Of a stretch of DNA of 64,000 bases, positions 32,437 through 40,977 are shown piece after piece; the stretch's first letter is position 1; every line of letters begins with the position of its first letter. The DNA is taken from the NCBI RefSeq assembly GCF_003713065.1, contig NZ_CP033433.1, positions 372,001 through 436,000 on the forward strand, read 5' to 3'. The notes under the pieces are model-generated. The model worked only from the letters and a program-made list of their open reading frames with translations. It made no database searches and had not been told where the DNA came from. The stretch comes from Cohnella candidum (GTDB lineage: Bacteria; Bacillota; Bacilli; Paenibacillales; Paenibacillaceae). A program made the translations under genes and the position numbers.

Positions 32437-32481
32437 CGTATTTTTTCCTTTTCTTGTTCGCCCATTTCTGCCCCCCTACCG

Positions 32482-32510
32482 CACCACTCCAAAACCCCTT
32501 TCATAAGATA
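32482..32510 (+). promoter_or_regulatory. Candidate sigma-K promoter of gerE
   Basis: cACc at 32482-32485, 17 bases between AC and CATAAGATA at 32502-32510. The fit to sigma-K consensus is exact, and gerE is a known sigma-K gene in B. subtilis, which supports the other two candidates with identical spacing in this window. Confidence 0.75.
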
Positions 32511-32572
32511 AAGTTGACTGTATCCCTATCCCTTGTATTGATTCCAGCCCGGGCAAGGAGGGGTGACACACG

Positions 32573-32797
32573 TTGAAAGGCAGCGACCACAAGAGCAAAT
32601 TCCTTCTCACGAATCGGGAACGCGAAGTGTTCGAACTGCTTGTGCAGGACAAAACGACTCGCGACATTGCCCAGCAATTGTTCATCAGCGAGAAAACGGT
32701 CCGAAATCACATTTCGAACGTCATGCAGAAGCTGAACGTCAAAGGTCGTTCTCAAGCGGTTGTCGAGTTGATCAAGCTTGGCGAGTTGAAGATCTAA
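32573..32797 (+). CDS. gerE: Spore coat transcriptional regulator GerE
   Basis: LuxR-type helix-turn-helix protein that tunes late sigma-K-dependent coat genes in the mother cell. LTNREREVFELLVQDKTTRDIAQQLF and SEKTVRNHISNVMQKLNVKGRSQAVVELIKLGEL cover the whole length; 74 residues equals the B. subtilis protein. TTG start at 32573 behind AGGAGGGGTGA. A terminator follows. A likely regulator of the giant repeat gene and the sugar-nucleotide genes of this window. Confidence 0.97.
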   Translation: MKGSDHKSKFLLTNREREVFELLVQDKTTRDIAQQLFISEKTVRNHISNVMQKLNVKGRSQAVVELIKLGELKI

Positions 32798-32828
32798 GCC
32801 CATGTTTGTCGATGAGAATCGACTCAGG

Positions 32829-32874
32829 CCTTCTTTTTCGTTACCTTCCCGGGGGAACGAAAGGAAGGTTTTTT
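32829..32874 (+). terminator. Terminator of gerE
   Basis: GGCCTTCTTTTTCGTT region pairs with AACGAAAGGAAGG, followed by TTTTTT. Confidence 0.8.
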
Positions 32875-32940
32875 GAGTTGGATAGGGACGCCGCAATCGG
32901 CCGATAATGAGGAAAACGATGGAATCGGGAGTATGCGTAA

Positions 32941-33417
32941 ATGACGTTCGCCGTTTACCTCATCGCCAATGCTGCCGCCGCCCTGTATGTTCTCGCGATC
33001 CGGAAGAGGCGCATCCAATCACTGGAAGTATTGGCTTATTGGCTTCTGTCTATCATACTTGTCCAAAATTACTCCGCGATTTTCTACATGAATACCCGCT
33101 TCACGGACATTCCCGATATTTTGAGCTTCGAGGGTGCGGATCTCGTCAACCGGCTCGTGCTGTATCCGCTTGCGATCGTATTGATTCTGGACCTCTGCAC
33201 GGCATGCCGCACGATGACGGGAAAGGCGGGGACCGTGCTCGCCGGGGTATGCGTGTTGACGGGATTGGAATGGATCGACGATCGGACGGGCATCCACGTG
33301 CATAGGAGCTGGGCATTCTGGTGGTCGCCCGCCATATGGCTGCTGATCCTGCTCGTTGCCCTGGGTTTCATGGCTTATTTCCGCAGAAAGCTCCTTGGAG
33401 GGATAAGACGGGCATGA
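32941..33417 (+). CDS. Integral membrane protein of the CBO0543 type (158 aa)
   Basis: Four to five predicted membrane segments: TFAVYLIANAAAALYVLAI, LLSIILVQNYSAIFYM, LVLYPLAIVLILDLC, AGTVLAGVCVLTGLEW and WWSPAIWLLILLVALGF. Layout and motifs (N-R-L-V-x-Y-P-x, GLEW) resemble the small CBO0543-like membrane family common in Bacillales, function unknown. ATG 32941 behind GGGAG. Overlaps the next gene as ATGA, so the pair is translationally coupled and may form a heteromer. Confidence 0.75.
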   Translation: MTFAVYLIANAAAALYVLAIRKRRIQSLEVLAYWLLSIILVQNYSAIFYMNTRFTDIPDILSFEGADLVNRLVLYPLAIVLILDLCTACRTMTGKAGTVLAGVCVLTGLEWIDDRTGIHVHRSWAFWWSPAIWLLILLVALGFMAYFRRKLLGGIRRA

Positions 33418-33914
33418 ATTTCACGATGAGCGGAAACGAGTGGTTCATCCTGGGCGGTGCCGTGCTTTCCGTATGCTTGTTCCTATGCGTCAGGAAACAT
33501 TTCCACCCCGCCGTGATCCTCCTCTTATGGCTGTTCGTCACGGCCCTCGTCGAAACCTTCGATTACGCGCTGGCTGCCACTCCGTTCCGGATGTATTATT
33601 GCGGCGATAACCAGTCTTACGAGATTTCCGGAGCAGTGCTCGCCATATTCGTGTATCCGGCGTATGCTTACCTGTTCCTCTATATTTACGACAAATGGAA
33701 ACTGCGGGGCGGGAAGCTTCTGCTTTATATCTTGGCATGGATCGTGTTATCCCTTGCGATAGAGTGGCTGTTCGATCGGTTCGGCGTCTTTCACTACACG
33801 GGCTGGAAGCTGGCTTATTCGGCGTTGGTATACGTGTTTTGCGATTTCGTCCTTCTATGGATTTACCGTTTTATCCTCCGGCATTTACCGCCGAACGTGC
33901 CTCAGAGACCGTAA
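33414..33914 (+). CDS. Integral membrane protein of the CBO0543 type (166 aa)
   Basis: Starts at ATG 33414 inside the stop of the previous gene. Five hydrophobic segments, including FILGGAVLSVCLFLCV, AVILLLWLFVTALVE, LAIFVYPAYAYLFLYIY, LLLYILAWIVLSLAIEWLF and LAYSALVYVFCDFVLLWIY. Same general architecture as its partner (E-W-x-x-D/F motif after the fourth span). Its last 13 bases overlap the tail of the convergent dehydrogenase gene. Function unknown. Confidence 0.75.
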   Translation: MNFTMSGNEWFILGGAVLSVCLFLCVRKHFHPAVILLLWLFVTALVETFDYALAATPFRMYYCGDNQSYEISGAVLAIFVYPAYAYLFLYIYDKWKLRGGKLLLYILAWIVLSLAIEWLFDRFGVFHYTGWKLAYSALVYVFCDFVLLWIYRFILRHLPPNVPQRP

Positions 33915-34792
33915 AATTCCCCGCCGTTCACGTGCAGGGTTTGTCCTACCGTATAGCTGGAATCCGCGGACGCCAAATACAAATACGCGGGAGCGATCTC
34001 CACGGGCTGCGCCGTTCGCTTGATCGGCGTATCGTAGCCGTACGACATATAAAGCTCCGGCGGAATCGCCGAGGGGATGAGCGGGGTCCAGGTTCTGCCC
34101 GGCGCGACGGCGTTTACCCGGATTCCCCGGCGGATCAGCGAGGTTGCCAGCGCGCGCGTAAAGGCGTCGACCGCGCCTTTGCTGGCCGTGTAGTCGATGG
34201 CGCCGTCGAATCCCGTATCCGACGCCACCGAGCTCGTATTGATGATGGCGCTTCCGGGTTGCATGAAAGGGGATACGGCCTTAGCGAAATAAAAGGAGGC
34301 GAAAACGTTCGTCCGAAACGTGCGTTCCAGCTGTTCGGAAGTGATGTCGCCGATACCATTCCGATAATGCAGCTCCCCCGCGGTATTCACCAGGATATCG
34401 ATGCGGCCATAAGCGGCAGCCGTTTGCTGCACCGCATGCCGGCAGAACGGCTCGTATCCGATGTCTCCCGCGATCGTCATACATCTTCGGCCCCACTGTA
34501 CGACCCGGTTCTGCGTCTCCAGCGCATCTCCGTGCTCGTTCAAATAGACGATCGCGAGGTCCGCGCCTTCCTTGGCGAACAGATAGGCGACCGCCCGTCC
34601 GATCCCGCTGTCCCCGCCGGTGATCAAGGCGACTTTTCCGTGCAGCTTACCGCTCCCGGGCGCTGAGGGATTTTCCGAAACGGGTCTCGGGACCATGATG
34701 GATTCGATGCCGGGCTGTCCGGGCTGGTATTGGGGCGGGAACTCGACCGGAACATTCGCGCATTTCGTGAAATAGCCGTAATTCGGGAGCAT
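33902..34792 (-). CDS. SDR-family oxidoreductase (YdaD/YhxC-like)
   Basis: Classical short-chain dehydrogenase with cofactor motif TGGDSGIGRAVA, NTAG, catalytic Ser in NTSSVAS and YTASK. The N-terminal 45 residues (QYQPGQPGIESIMVPRP) are the extra head found in the Bacillus YdaD/YhxC stress proteins. ATG at 34792 has GGGGAGGA six bases upstream; longer in-frame forms lack a ribosome binding site. 296 residues. The substrate is unknown; relatives are sigma-B general-stress proteins in Bacillus. Confidence 0.88.
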   Translation of the reverse strand: MLPNYGYFTKCANVPVEFPPQYQPGQPGIESIMVPRPVSENPSAPGSGKLHGKVALITGGDSGIGRAVAYLFAKEGADLAIVYLNEHGDALETQNRVVQWGRRCMTIAGDIGYEPFCRHAVQQTAAAYGRIDILVNTAGELHYRNGIGDITSEQLERTFRTNVFASFYFAKAVSPFMQPGSAIINTSSVASDTGFDGAIDYTASKGAVDAFTRALATSLIRRGIRVNAVAPGRTWTPLIPSAIPPELYMSYGYDTPIKRTAQPVEIAPAYLYLASADSSYTVGQTLHVNGGEFYGL

Positions 34793-34913
34793 CCGAGTTC
34801 CTCCCCGTTCATCGCTCACTCTGATCTTATTCGCGGACCCGGTTTCGAATGATTGCCCAAGGCGGTAGAATGGAGGGAAAGGAAGAGTGAGCGTAACCTA
34901 GGAGGAATCCGAA

Positions 34914-35630
34914 ATGAAATCGGCTTTCGTGTCGGGAGCGGACAGGGGACTCGGTCTCGCGTTTGTCCGCCTGCTGTTGAGGCAAGGATTCCGGGTGTTC
35001 GCCGGACACTATCAAGCGGATCCGGGGGAGCTCGGTTCGCTTGCAGAGGAACATCCGCATGCCCTCTATCCGATCAGGCTCGACGTTTCGGACGGCATCG
35101 GCGTGAAAGAAGCGGCTGAACGGGTAAAAGGTACCGCTGCCTCTATCGATCTGCTGATCAACAACGGCGCCATTTTGGGCGATATCCGGAAAACCGTCTA
35201 TGACGACCTGGACTACGACGAAATGCTCGGCGTCTATAACGTGAACGCGCTTGGACCTCTCCGCATGACGAACGCGCTGCTCGAAACGATCCTCCGTTCG
35301 GAGGACAAGCTGATCGTCAATATTTCCTCGGAAGCGGGAAGCATCGGCGACTGCTGGCGGAACAACTGGTTCGCCTACAGCATGTCGAAAGCCGCGCTGA
35401 ACATGCAGACGGCGCTGCTCCACAACCAGTTCAAGGGAACGGGAGCGAGGGTGCTGTCCGTCCATCCCGGCTGGGTGCAGACGCACATGCAGGGCAAGCT
35501 CGATTCCGAAGCGACTTATACGCCGGATGAAGCGGCCGCTCATATTCTGGAAACCGTCTATCGTACCGATATCGCCCAGGGAGATCAAACGGTGTTCGTC
35601 GATTTGCTCGGCCAACCTTTGCCTTGGTGA
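34914..35630 (+). CDS. SDR-family NAD(P)-dependent oxidoreductase
   Basis: Short-chain dehydrogenase of 238 residues: SGADRGLGLAFV cofactor loop, NNGAILGD, catalytic Ser in NISSEAGS and YSMSK. Clear AGGAGG ribosome binding site. The C-terminus has HPGWVQTHM, typical of C-factor/YwfD-like SDRs. Substrate unknown. Directly after its stop lies a relic of an ABC transporter, so the region downstream was rearranged. Confidence 0.88.
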   Translation: MKSAFVSGADRGLGLAFVRLLLRQGFRVFAGHYQADPGELGSLAEEHPHALYPIRLDVSDGIGVKEAAERVKGTAASIDLLINNGAILGDIRKTVYDDLDYDEMLGVYNVNALGPLRMTNALLETILRSEDKLIVNISSEAGSIGDCWRNNWFAYSMSKAALNMQTALLHNQFKGTGARVLSVHPGWVQTHMQGKLDSEATYTPDEAAAHILETVYRTDIAQGDQTVFVDLLGQPLPW

Positions 35631-35634
35631 TTTC

Positions 35635-35752
35635 TTCGGTCAGGTCATCCTGCTTGACGAAGCGGCCTCCGCGTTGGACAATGAATCGGAGTACGATGTG
35701 CAGCAGGCGATGAAGAGGCTGACGCAAGGACGCACGACCTTCATCGTCGAAC
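35635..35752 (+). pseudogene. Relic of an ABC exporter ATP-binding domain
   Basis: In frame 1 the bases encode VILLDEAASALDNESEYDVQ then QAMKRLTQGRTTFIV, an unmistakable Walker B / D-loop region of an ABC-type exporter (LLDEATSALD, RTT-x-IV). Nothing of the Walker A, signature or membrane parts remains, and the H-loop is already lost. It sits 5 bases after one intact gene and 23 before the next. Most likely the scar of a deletion that removed a transporter. Confidence 0.82.
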
Positions 35753-35774
35753 TGACAGGAGAGGGGTCGTCCAC

Positions 35775-36353
35775 ATGTCTGCTCCCGGCTTCGAACCCAA
35801 GAAGGTGCTCGGGTTGATCAAGCATCCGAACAATAGCATGAAGTTGGAACCGAAGGACGATTGGCTCTACGGGTTCATCGCCTCCGCCATCGGAATCCTC
35901 GGGTTCGCGATCTGGTTCTGGGCGCTGCAGAACGGCTTCGTCCGTTCTTTGTCTTTTTTCGCGGATTTGGTCTATAGCGCGGCCATAGGCGGAGCGTCCG
36001 TCGGGAAGTCGCTGTGGGCGGGAATCGTCTCGATCATCGTCATCGTCGTCGTCTTGACGGCGGCGGGGAATCGGCTCGGGGAGAGCAAACGCGGCTGGAT
36101 GGAAGCGTCGGCTTACCTGGGCGGAACGCAGGCTTGGTTCGGCGCCGCCTACCTGGTGAATGGGCTGATCGCCTTCGTTTTGTGGAAGTTCTCGCTGGTA
36201 TTGATGATCGGCTTGCTGCTCCTGAACCTCTGCACGCTGTTGTTCGCCGCGGTGGAGCTGCATGAAGTAACGTCCGGCAGAAGATTTGTCTTTTTCGGCA
36301 TCGTGATCGGCGTCTACGTGATCGCGATCGGCGTGTTGTACACGATGTTCTAG
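35775..36353 (+). CDS. Integral membrane protein (192 aa), function unknown
   Basis: Five membrane segments: WLYGFIASAIGILGFAIWFW, LWAGIVSIIVIVVVLTAAG, AWFGAAYLVNGLIAFVLW, SLVLMIGLLLLNLCTLLF and FFGIVIGVYVIAIGVLY. The overall layout (short soluble head, five spans) recalls Yip1-type proteins but the match is weak. ATG 35775 with AGGAGAGGGG eight bases upstream, located inside the end of the ABC relic. 17 bases before the ytoI-like gene, so probably cotranscribed. Confidence 0.7.
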   Translation: MSAPGFEPKKVLGLIKHPNNSMKLEPKDDWLYGFIASAIGILGFAIWFWALQNGFVRSLSFFADLVYSAAIGGASVGKSLWAGIVSIIVIVVVLTAAGNRLGESKRGWMEASAYLGGTQAWFGAAYLVNGLIAFVLWKFSLVLMIGLLLLNLCTLLFAAVELHEVTSGRRFVFFGIVIGVYVIAIGVLYTMF

Positions 36354-36370
36354 GGAACGGGGGAGCGGCA

Positions 36371-37714
36371 GTGTCGGGTAACGATCCGAAAGCGGGAGAA
36401 GCGACGAAGCACGAGCGGCTGCTTCACTATATTCGCGAGCTGCCCGTCGGCACGAAAATCTCGGTGCGCCAGATGGCCAAGGACCGCGGCGTTTCCGAAG
36501 GTACCGCGTACCGGGCGCTGAAAGAAGCCGAGCAGCTCGGCTTCATCAGCACCAAGGAGCGGATCGGCACCGTCCGGGTGGACAAGAAGCGCCGAGGCAA
36601 CCCCGGGCAGCTGACGTTCGCCGAAGTGCTCGAGATCGTACAGGGCAGTCTGCTCGGCGGCGAAGAAGGGCTGGAGAAATCGCTCCATAAGTTCGTCATC
36701 GGCGCGATGGAGTTGGACGAAATGCGGGGCTATATCGACGCGGGAAGCCTGCTCATCGTCGGTAACCGGGAGAATGCGCACCGCATCGCGCTGGAGCACG
36801 GAGCGGGCGTGCTGGTTACCGGGGGATTCGGTACGAGCGAGGACGTGAAGGCGCTCGCGGACGACCGGCGGCTGCCGATCCTGACGTGCCGCCACGATAC
36901 GTTCACCGTCGCTTCGATGATCAACCGGGCCATGTACGACCGGCTAATCAAACGCAAAATCATGATGATCGCCGATCTCGTCGAGCCTTCCACCAAAATC
37001 GGATCGCTGAAGCAATCCGCGACCGTGGCGGATTTCCTCAAGCTGAGCGCGGAAACGGGCGGCTCGCGGTTTCCGATCACGGACGAATGGAACCGGGTGG
37101 TGGGGATGATCACGTCCAAGGACGTCGCGGGCTCCGCGTCATCGCAGACGCTGGACAAGCTGATGACCCGCCGGCCCACGACGGTGACCATGGCGACGCC
37201 GGTCGCCTCCGCCGCTCACCGGTTCGTATCGGAAGGCTTGGAGCTGCTGCCCGTGACGGACCGCTATCGCAAGCTGATCGGCACGATCGGACGCGCGGAA
37301 GTGCTGAGGGCGATGCAGTTCGAGGGACGTCCGGCGCAGCTCGGGGAAACGTTCGATGCGCTGATGTGGAGCGGTCTGGCGGAAAGCCGGGACGAAGAGG
37401 GAAGGCTTTACTTTACCGGCACCGCCACGCCCCAGATGTCGGGGCCGCTCGGAACGGTGTCCGAAGGCGTGCTGGCGGCGCTCATGCAGCAGGCCGGGGC
37501 GCGGGCCGTGGAGGACTTGCGGAGAAGCGAGCACGTACTGGAGAACATGACGACTTACTTTCTCCGGACGGTGCCGATCGAGGCGGTCATCACGATCCAG
37601 CCGCTCGTCATCGAGGCGAGCCGGCGGTTCGTCAAGATGGAGATCCAGGTCTCTCACGACGGGGAGCTCATCGCCAAGGCGATGATGACCGCACAGACGA
37701 TCGATCCGGGTTGA
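36371..37714 (+). CDS. ytoI: HTH-DRTGG-CBS-hotdog protein (YtoI family)
   Basis: GTG start behind GGGGGAG. Domains in order: GntR/HTH-like head (VRQMAKDRGVSEGTAYRALKEAEQLGF), DRTGG domain (GYIDAGSLLIVGNRENAH... GVLVTGGFGTSEDV), a CBS pair (FPITDEWNRVVGMITSKDV; LLPVTDRYRKLIGTIGRAEVL) and a hotdog fold at the end. 447 residues, close to B. subtilis YtoI. CBS pairs bind adenine nucleotides, so this is probably a nucleotide-sensing regulator; the real function is unknown. In Bacillus it neighbours ytpI, as here (convergent, three bases between stops). Confidence 0.92.
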   Translation: MSGNDPKAGEATKHERLLHYIRELPVGTKISVRQMAKDRGVSEGTAYRALKEAEQLGFISTKERIGTVRVDKKRRGNPGQLTFAEVLEIVQGSLLGGEEGLEKSLHKFVIGAMELDEMRGYIDAGSLLIVGNRENAHRIALEHGAGVLVTGGFGTSEDVKALADDRRLPILTCRHDTFTVASMINRAMYDRLIKRKIMMIADLVEPSTKIGSLKQSATVADFLKLSAETGGSRFPITDEWNRVVGMITSKDVAGSASSQTLDKLMTRRPTTVTMATPVASAAHRFVSEGLELLPVTDRYRKLIGTIGRAEVLRAMQFEGRPAQLGETFDALMWSGLAESRDEEGRLYFTGTATPQMSGPLGTVSEGVLAALMQQAGARAVEDLRRSEHVLENMTTYFLRTVPIEAVITIQPLVIEASRRFVKMEIQVSHDGELIAKAMMTAQTIDPG

Positions 37715-37717
37715 GGC

Positions 37718-38011
37718 TTACCCTTGCCGGCTGAAGTGCGAGTGGTTGCGCAGCCCCGCGAAAAGATTGAACAAGCCGACCAGGAAAAACAAAGCCCCGA
37801 CGATGACGCGGACGGTCGATCCGCTGAACAGCGTCATTTGGATGAGCGCGATGAACAGGAGCATGAGCCCCATGCTGACGTTCATCCGGGCGGCGTACAG
37901 TCCGCGCAGGCGCCCGTTGGCGGAACGCCGGGAACGGACGCTGAAGAAAACGGACGACAAGGAAGTCAGGATAATGAGTGCGCCGAGCACCCATTGAATG
38001 GCGTTGATCAA
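37718..38011 (-). CDS. ytpI: YtpI-family membrane protein
   Basis: Three membrane segments: INAIQWVLGALIILTSLSSVFF, NVSMGLMLLFIALIQMTLF and VRVIVGALFFLVGLFNLFAG, with the basic loop RSRRSANGRLRG. TTG start at 38011 with AAAGGAG upstream gives 97 residues, near the 100 of B. subtilis YtpI; the GTG at 38041 lacks a ribosome binding site. Function unknown; conserved next to ytoI. Confidence 0.88.
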   Translation of the reverse strand: MINAIQWVLGALIILTSLSSVFFSVRSRRSANGRLRGLYAARMNVSMGLMLLFIALIQMTLFSGSTVRVIVGALFFLVGLFNLFAGLRNHSHFSRQG

Positions 38012-38073
38012 CGATGAACACTCCTTTTGCAATTCCGTCACGAAATGCTGACCCTGATTGTACCATAAACGGA

Positions 38074-38108
38074 AAACAAGCGCTCTCCCGCCTGGGAAGC
38101 GCTTGTTT
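38074..38108. terminator. Terminator at the end of the Bce-like permease gene
   Basis: AACAAGCGCT pairs with AGCGCTTGTT; T-rich on both sides. Lies 15 bases beyond the minus-strand stop at 38123. Confidence 0.75.
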
Positions 38109-38122
38109 GTATCCGAGGCCGT

Positions 38123-40105
38123 TTACGCGGCCGAAGCGGCGGGTTTCGTGCCGGCCATGATGCTTTTCATGTAAGTCAAACAGCTGATCGCGAAATACGC
38201 GGCCTGCATCGCGACGTACACGATAAAGACGATGGAAGAGTAGGCGAAGACGGAATCGCCGAGGATGTTGCTTAACGCGTACATCGCGAACAGCGCGTGG
38301 ACGATTCCGACGACGCAGGGCACGAAGAACACGATGCCGACTTGCGTCACGACGATCCGTCGGATTTCCGAGGCGGTCATGCCGATCCTCACCAAGGAGC
38401 GGAATTGCGCGGAATCCTCCTGCAGCTCCGTGAACATTTTGAAATACAACATGCTCCCCGATGCCACGAAGAAAAGAAGGGTGATGAACATCCCGATGAA
38501 GAACGTCAAGGCCATGCTTCTCTTGGTATCGAGATAGTAGGAGACACGCTTCGTCTGCGCCTGCCGATCGGCGGCGGGCGACATGGCCTTGCGGATTTTG
38601 TCCGCCGTGGCGAGACTGCTTTCGTTTTCCCAGTTCTTCCACTCGAAGCCGTAAGCCGTAAGCATCCGCGATGGAGGCGAAGCCGCCGATAGACTCGCAT
38701 AATCCGCATCGTCGAGGACGATCATGTAAGTCGCGGTGCCGACGGGGCTGACGATTGCGCCGGCCGTCGTTTCGCTGACTTCGAACCGTTCCGTTCTGCC
38801 GTTCAGCAGCGCGTCCAAATTCCATCCTTCATAACGGGCACGGCCCTGCATCTCCCGATAAGGCAGCACGACGACGGCTTTTCCGGCAGCCACTGCTAAC
38901 GACGATTTCCCTTGCTTCGCCGCCTCGGCGTTGTAACCGGTCTCCGGCACGAGCATCACGCCGTCATCGCCGCCCAGCGGGCTCGGATCGGACGTTTCCC
39001 CTTGGATCAGCGTGACTTTGTCGGCCGCCAGGCCGGCTAATCGCTGCTCCCACGCAAGCTCCCGGCCGTCTTCGCGCAAAATCCTTCTTATGTCCTCCGG
39101 ATCGGCGACCTCATGGCCGACGTTGCCTCTCTCGTAGTAACCGATGGTGTTCGGCATATGCTCGAGCAATTGATCCCGCTGCACCTTCTGGAAAACGTAA
39201 ACCGTCCCCGAAGCCGTCAGCATCACCGCGCTCAGGATCGATACGGTAAAGAGGACCCGCGCATTGTCCTTGATTCTGAAAGCCATTTGCGAAACCGTGA
39301 GCAAATTCGTCCGGCGATAATATACCGGCTTGCGCCGCTGCAGGAAACGGATGGCCGCGATGCTGCCCTGGGTGAACAGAAAATAGGTCCCGATCACGGT
39401 CAAACCGACGACCGGCAGCATGAGAATCAGAAACGTAAGCGACGACATCGATACCGCCAGCCCGTAGCCGGCGCCGAGGCAAACGACGCAAACCGCGGTC
39501 AGCCATTTGGAATACTTCGGCTCGATTTTCGGCTTGCTCGCTTCCTTGAGAAGGTCCACGATTTCGGAACGGCCCGTTTTCCTTAGCGTGAGCAGCGTGA
39601 TGGCGACGAAAAGCACGAAGAATCCGCCGCCGGTCAAGATGACCGCTTTCCAAGGAACGGCGAATCCGATCACCGTGCCGGAGTTCAGCAGGGCGGTCAA
39701 CGCCATGAAGAAAAGCTTGCTGAACAGCATGCCGAGCCCGATGCCGAAGACGATCGAGATCAGCGCGAGGAATACTCCCTCGTACAGCACCATTTTGCGG
39801 ATCTGTCCCTTCGTCATGCCGAACAGGGAGAACAGGCCGAACTCTTTTTTGCGCGTCTTCATGAACGCGGAGCTGGAGTAGAGCACGAAGAAAAAAGAGA
39901 AAATCACGATCAGGATTTCGCAAATGAGCATGCCTTGCCGGACTTGCCCCGCCGCTGCGATTTCCCCGCTCACGACGCCGGGGTGGTACAGGAATGCTGC
40001 GTACAAATAGAAGATCATGACCGAGAAGATGCTGCTGAGCAGGAAGGCGGCGTAAGCGCGAAGGTTGCCCCGGACGTTGCTAAGCGCGAGCGAACGGAAC
40101 GTCAT
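38123..40105 (-). CDS. BceB/FtsX-type ABC transporter permease
   Basis: Membrane part of a peptide-antibiotic resistance transporter. 660 residues with ten membrane spans and a large extracellular domain (about residues 310-520) between spans seven and eight, the layout of BceB/PsdB permeases. Early motif FRSLALSNVRGNLRAYAAF and LFGMTKGQIRKMVLYEG are typical. These permeases free cell-wall precursors from bacitracin-like antibiotics and also sense flux for the partner kinase. Overlaps the ATPase gene by 26 bases. Confidence 0.92.
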   Translation of the reverse strand: MTFRSLALSNVRGNLRAYAAFLLSSIFSVMIFYLYAAFLYHPGVVSGEIAAAGQVRQGMLICEILIVIFSFFFVLYSSSAFMKTRKKEFGLFSLFGMTKGQIRKMVLYEGVFLALISIVFGIGLGMLFSKLFFMALTALLNSGTVIGFAVPWKAVILTGGGFFVLFVAITLLTLRKTGRSEIVDLLKEASKPKIEPKYSKWLTAVCVVCLGAGYGLAVSMSSLTFLILMLPVVGLTVIGTYFLFTQGSIAAIRFLQRRKPVYYRRTNLLTVSQMAFRIKDNARVLFTVSILSAVMLTASGTVYVFQKVQRDQLLEHMPNTIGYYERGNVGHEVADPEDIRRILREDGRELAWEQRLAGLAADKVTLIQGETSDPSPLGGDDGVMLVPETGYNAEAAKQGKSSLAVAAGKAVVVLPYREMQGRARYEGWNLDALLNGRTERFEVSETTAGAIVSPVGTATYMIVLDDADYASLSAASPPSRMLTAYGFEWKNWENESSLATADKIRKAMSPAADRQAQTKRVSYYLDTKRSMALTFFIGMFITLLFFVASGSMLYFKMFTELQEDSAQFRSLVRIGMTASEIRRIVVTQVGIVFFVPCVVGIVHALFAMYALSNILGDSVFAYSSIVFIVYVAMQAAYFAISCLTYMKSIMAGTKPAASAA

Positions 40106-40856
40106 CGAAATTCCCTCCCAGCACGCTCAGCGCATCCAGTATGAGTTGGAAGAACGCTTGGCGGTTCGAGCCCCGACGCATCTCCGAGAACATCCGGCCG
40201 TCTTTGATGAAAATCACCCGTTTGCAGTAGCTGGCCGAAAACGGGTCGTGGGTCACCATCAGCACCGTCGCGCCGAGTCGTTCATTCAAATCCTGCAAAG
40301 CTTCCATAACGTCCTTCGCCGATTTGGAATCGAGATTGCCCGTCAGTTCGTCCGCGAGCAGCAGAGCGGGTTCATGGATGACCGCCCTCGCGATGGCCGC
40401 CCGCTGTTTCTGTCCCCCGGACACTTCGTACACCCGTTTCCCTAAGATGCCGGCAATGCCGAGCCATTCTGCGATCGGACGCAGCTTGCTTTCGATTTCC
40501 TTGGGCGGCGTCCCGTCGAGTACGAGCGGCAAAATGATGTTTTCCTGTATGGACAACGTATCCAGCAGGTTGAAGTCCTGGAAGACGAAGCCGAGCCGTT
40601 TTCTGCGGAACAGCGCGATCTCCCGATCGCCCAAAGCCGCCGGGTTCGTGCCGCCGATCTCGATCGTGCCGGACGTCGGCTTGTCGATCGTCGCCAGCAG
40701 GTTGAGCAGCGTCGTTTTGCCGCTCCCCGACGGACCCATGATGCCGACGAATTCTCCCGGCTCGACCGCAAGGTCGATGTTTTCCAGCGCTCTGTACGTG
40801 ACGTTTCCTTTGGAACCGTAAGTTTTGCACAATCCTTCCGTGCGAAGGATAGCCAT
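40080..40856 (-). CDS. BceA-type ABC transporter ATP-binding protein
   Basis: Walker A GPSGSGKTTLLN, Q-loop FQDFNLLDTL, signature VSGGQKQRAAIARA, H-loop VTHDPFSAS. The Walker B region reads LLLADELTGNLDSKSA, whereas the family norm is ADEPTGNLDS; the proline is replaced by leucine right after the catalytic glutamate. 258 residues, typical. GGGAGGTAAAGGAAT precedes the ATG. Works with the permease directly downstream. Confidence 0.93.
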   Translation of the reverse strand: MAILRTEGLCKTYGSKGNVTYRALENIDLAVEPGEFVGIMGPSGSGKTTLLNLLATIDKPTSGTIEIGGTNPAALGDREIALFRRKRLGFVFQDFNLLDTLSIQENIILPLVLDGTPPKEIESKLRPIAEWLGIAGILGKRVYEVSGGQKQRAAIARAVIHEPALLLADELTGNLDSKSAKDVMEALQDLNERLGATVLMVTHDPFSASYCKRVIFIKDGRMFSEMRRGSNRQAFFQLILDALSVLGGNFDDVPFARA

Positions 40857-40899
40857 ATTCCTTTACCTCCCAAGCCTGTCGGTTGTTCTTGATAGTCCA

Positions 40900-40977
40900 A
40901 GTATATCGGTCCGCAGGGAGGTGTTCCCATCGATTTTCCTTACAAAAAGGGGCCGGCCGCCTTACATTTTCGTCACA
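40900..40977 (-). promoter_or_regulatory. Candidate regulator-activated promoter of the Bce-like transporter
   Basis: On the minus strand a TATACT -10 element (40905-40900) without a good -35 lies 44 bases upstream of the ATPase gene. Upstream at 40977-40961 is TGTGACG-AAAA-TGTAAG, a split element of the kind bound by BceR-type regulators, overlapping the end of the kinase gene. This would let the transporter be induced separately from the regulators. Confidence 0.4.
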
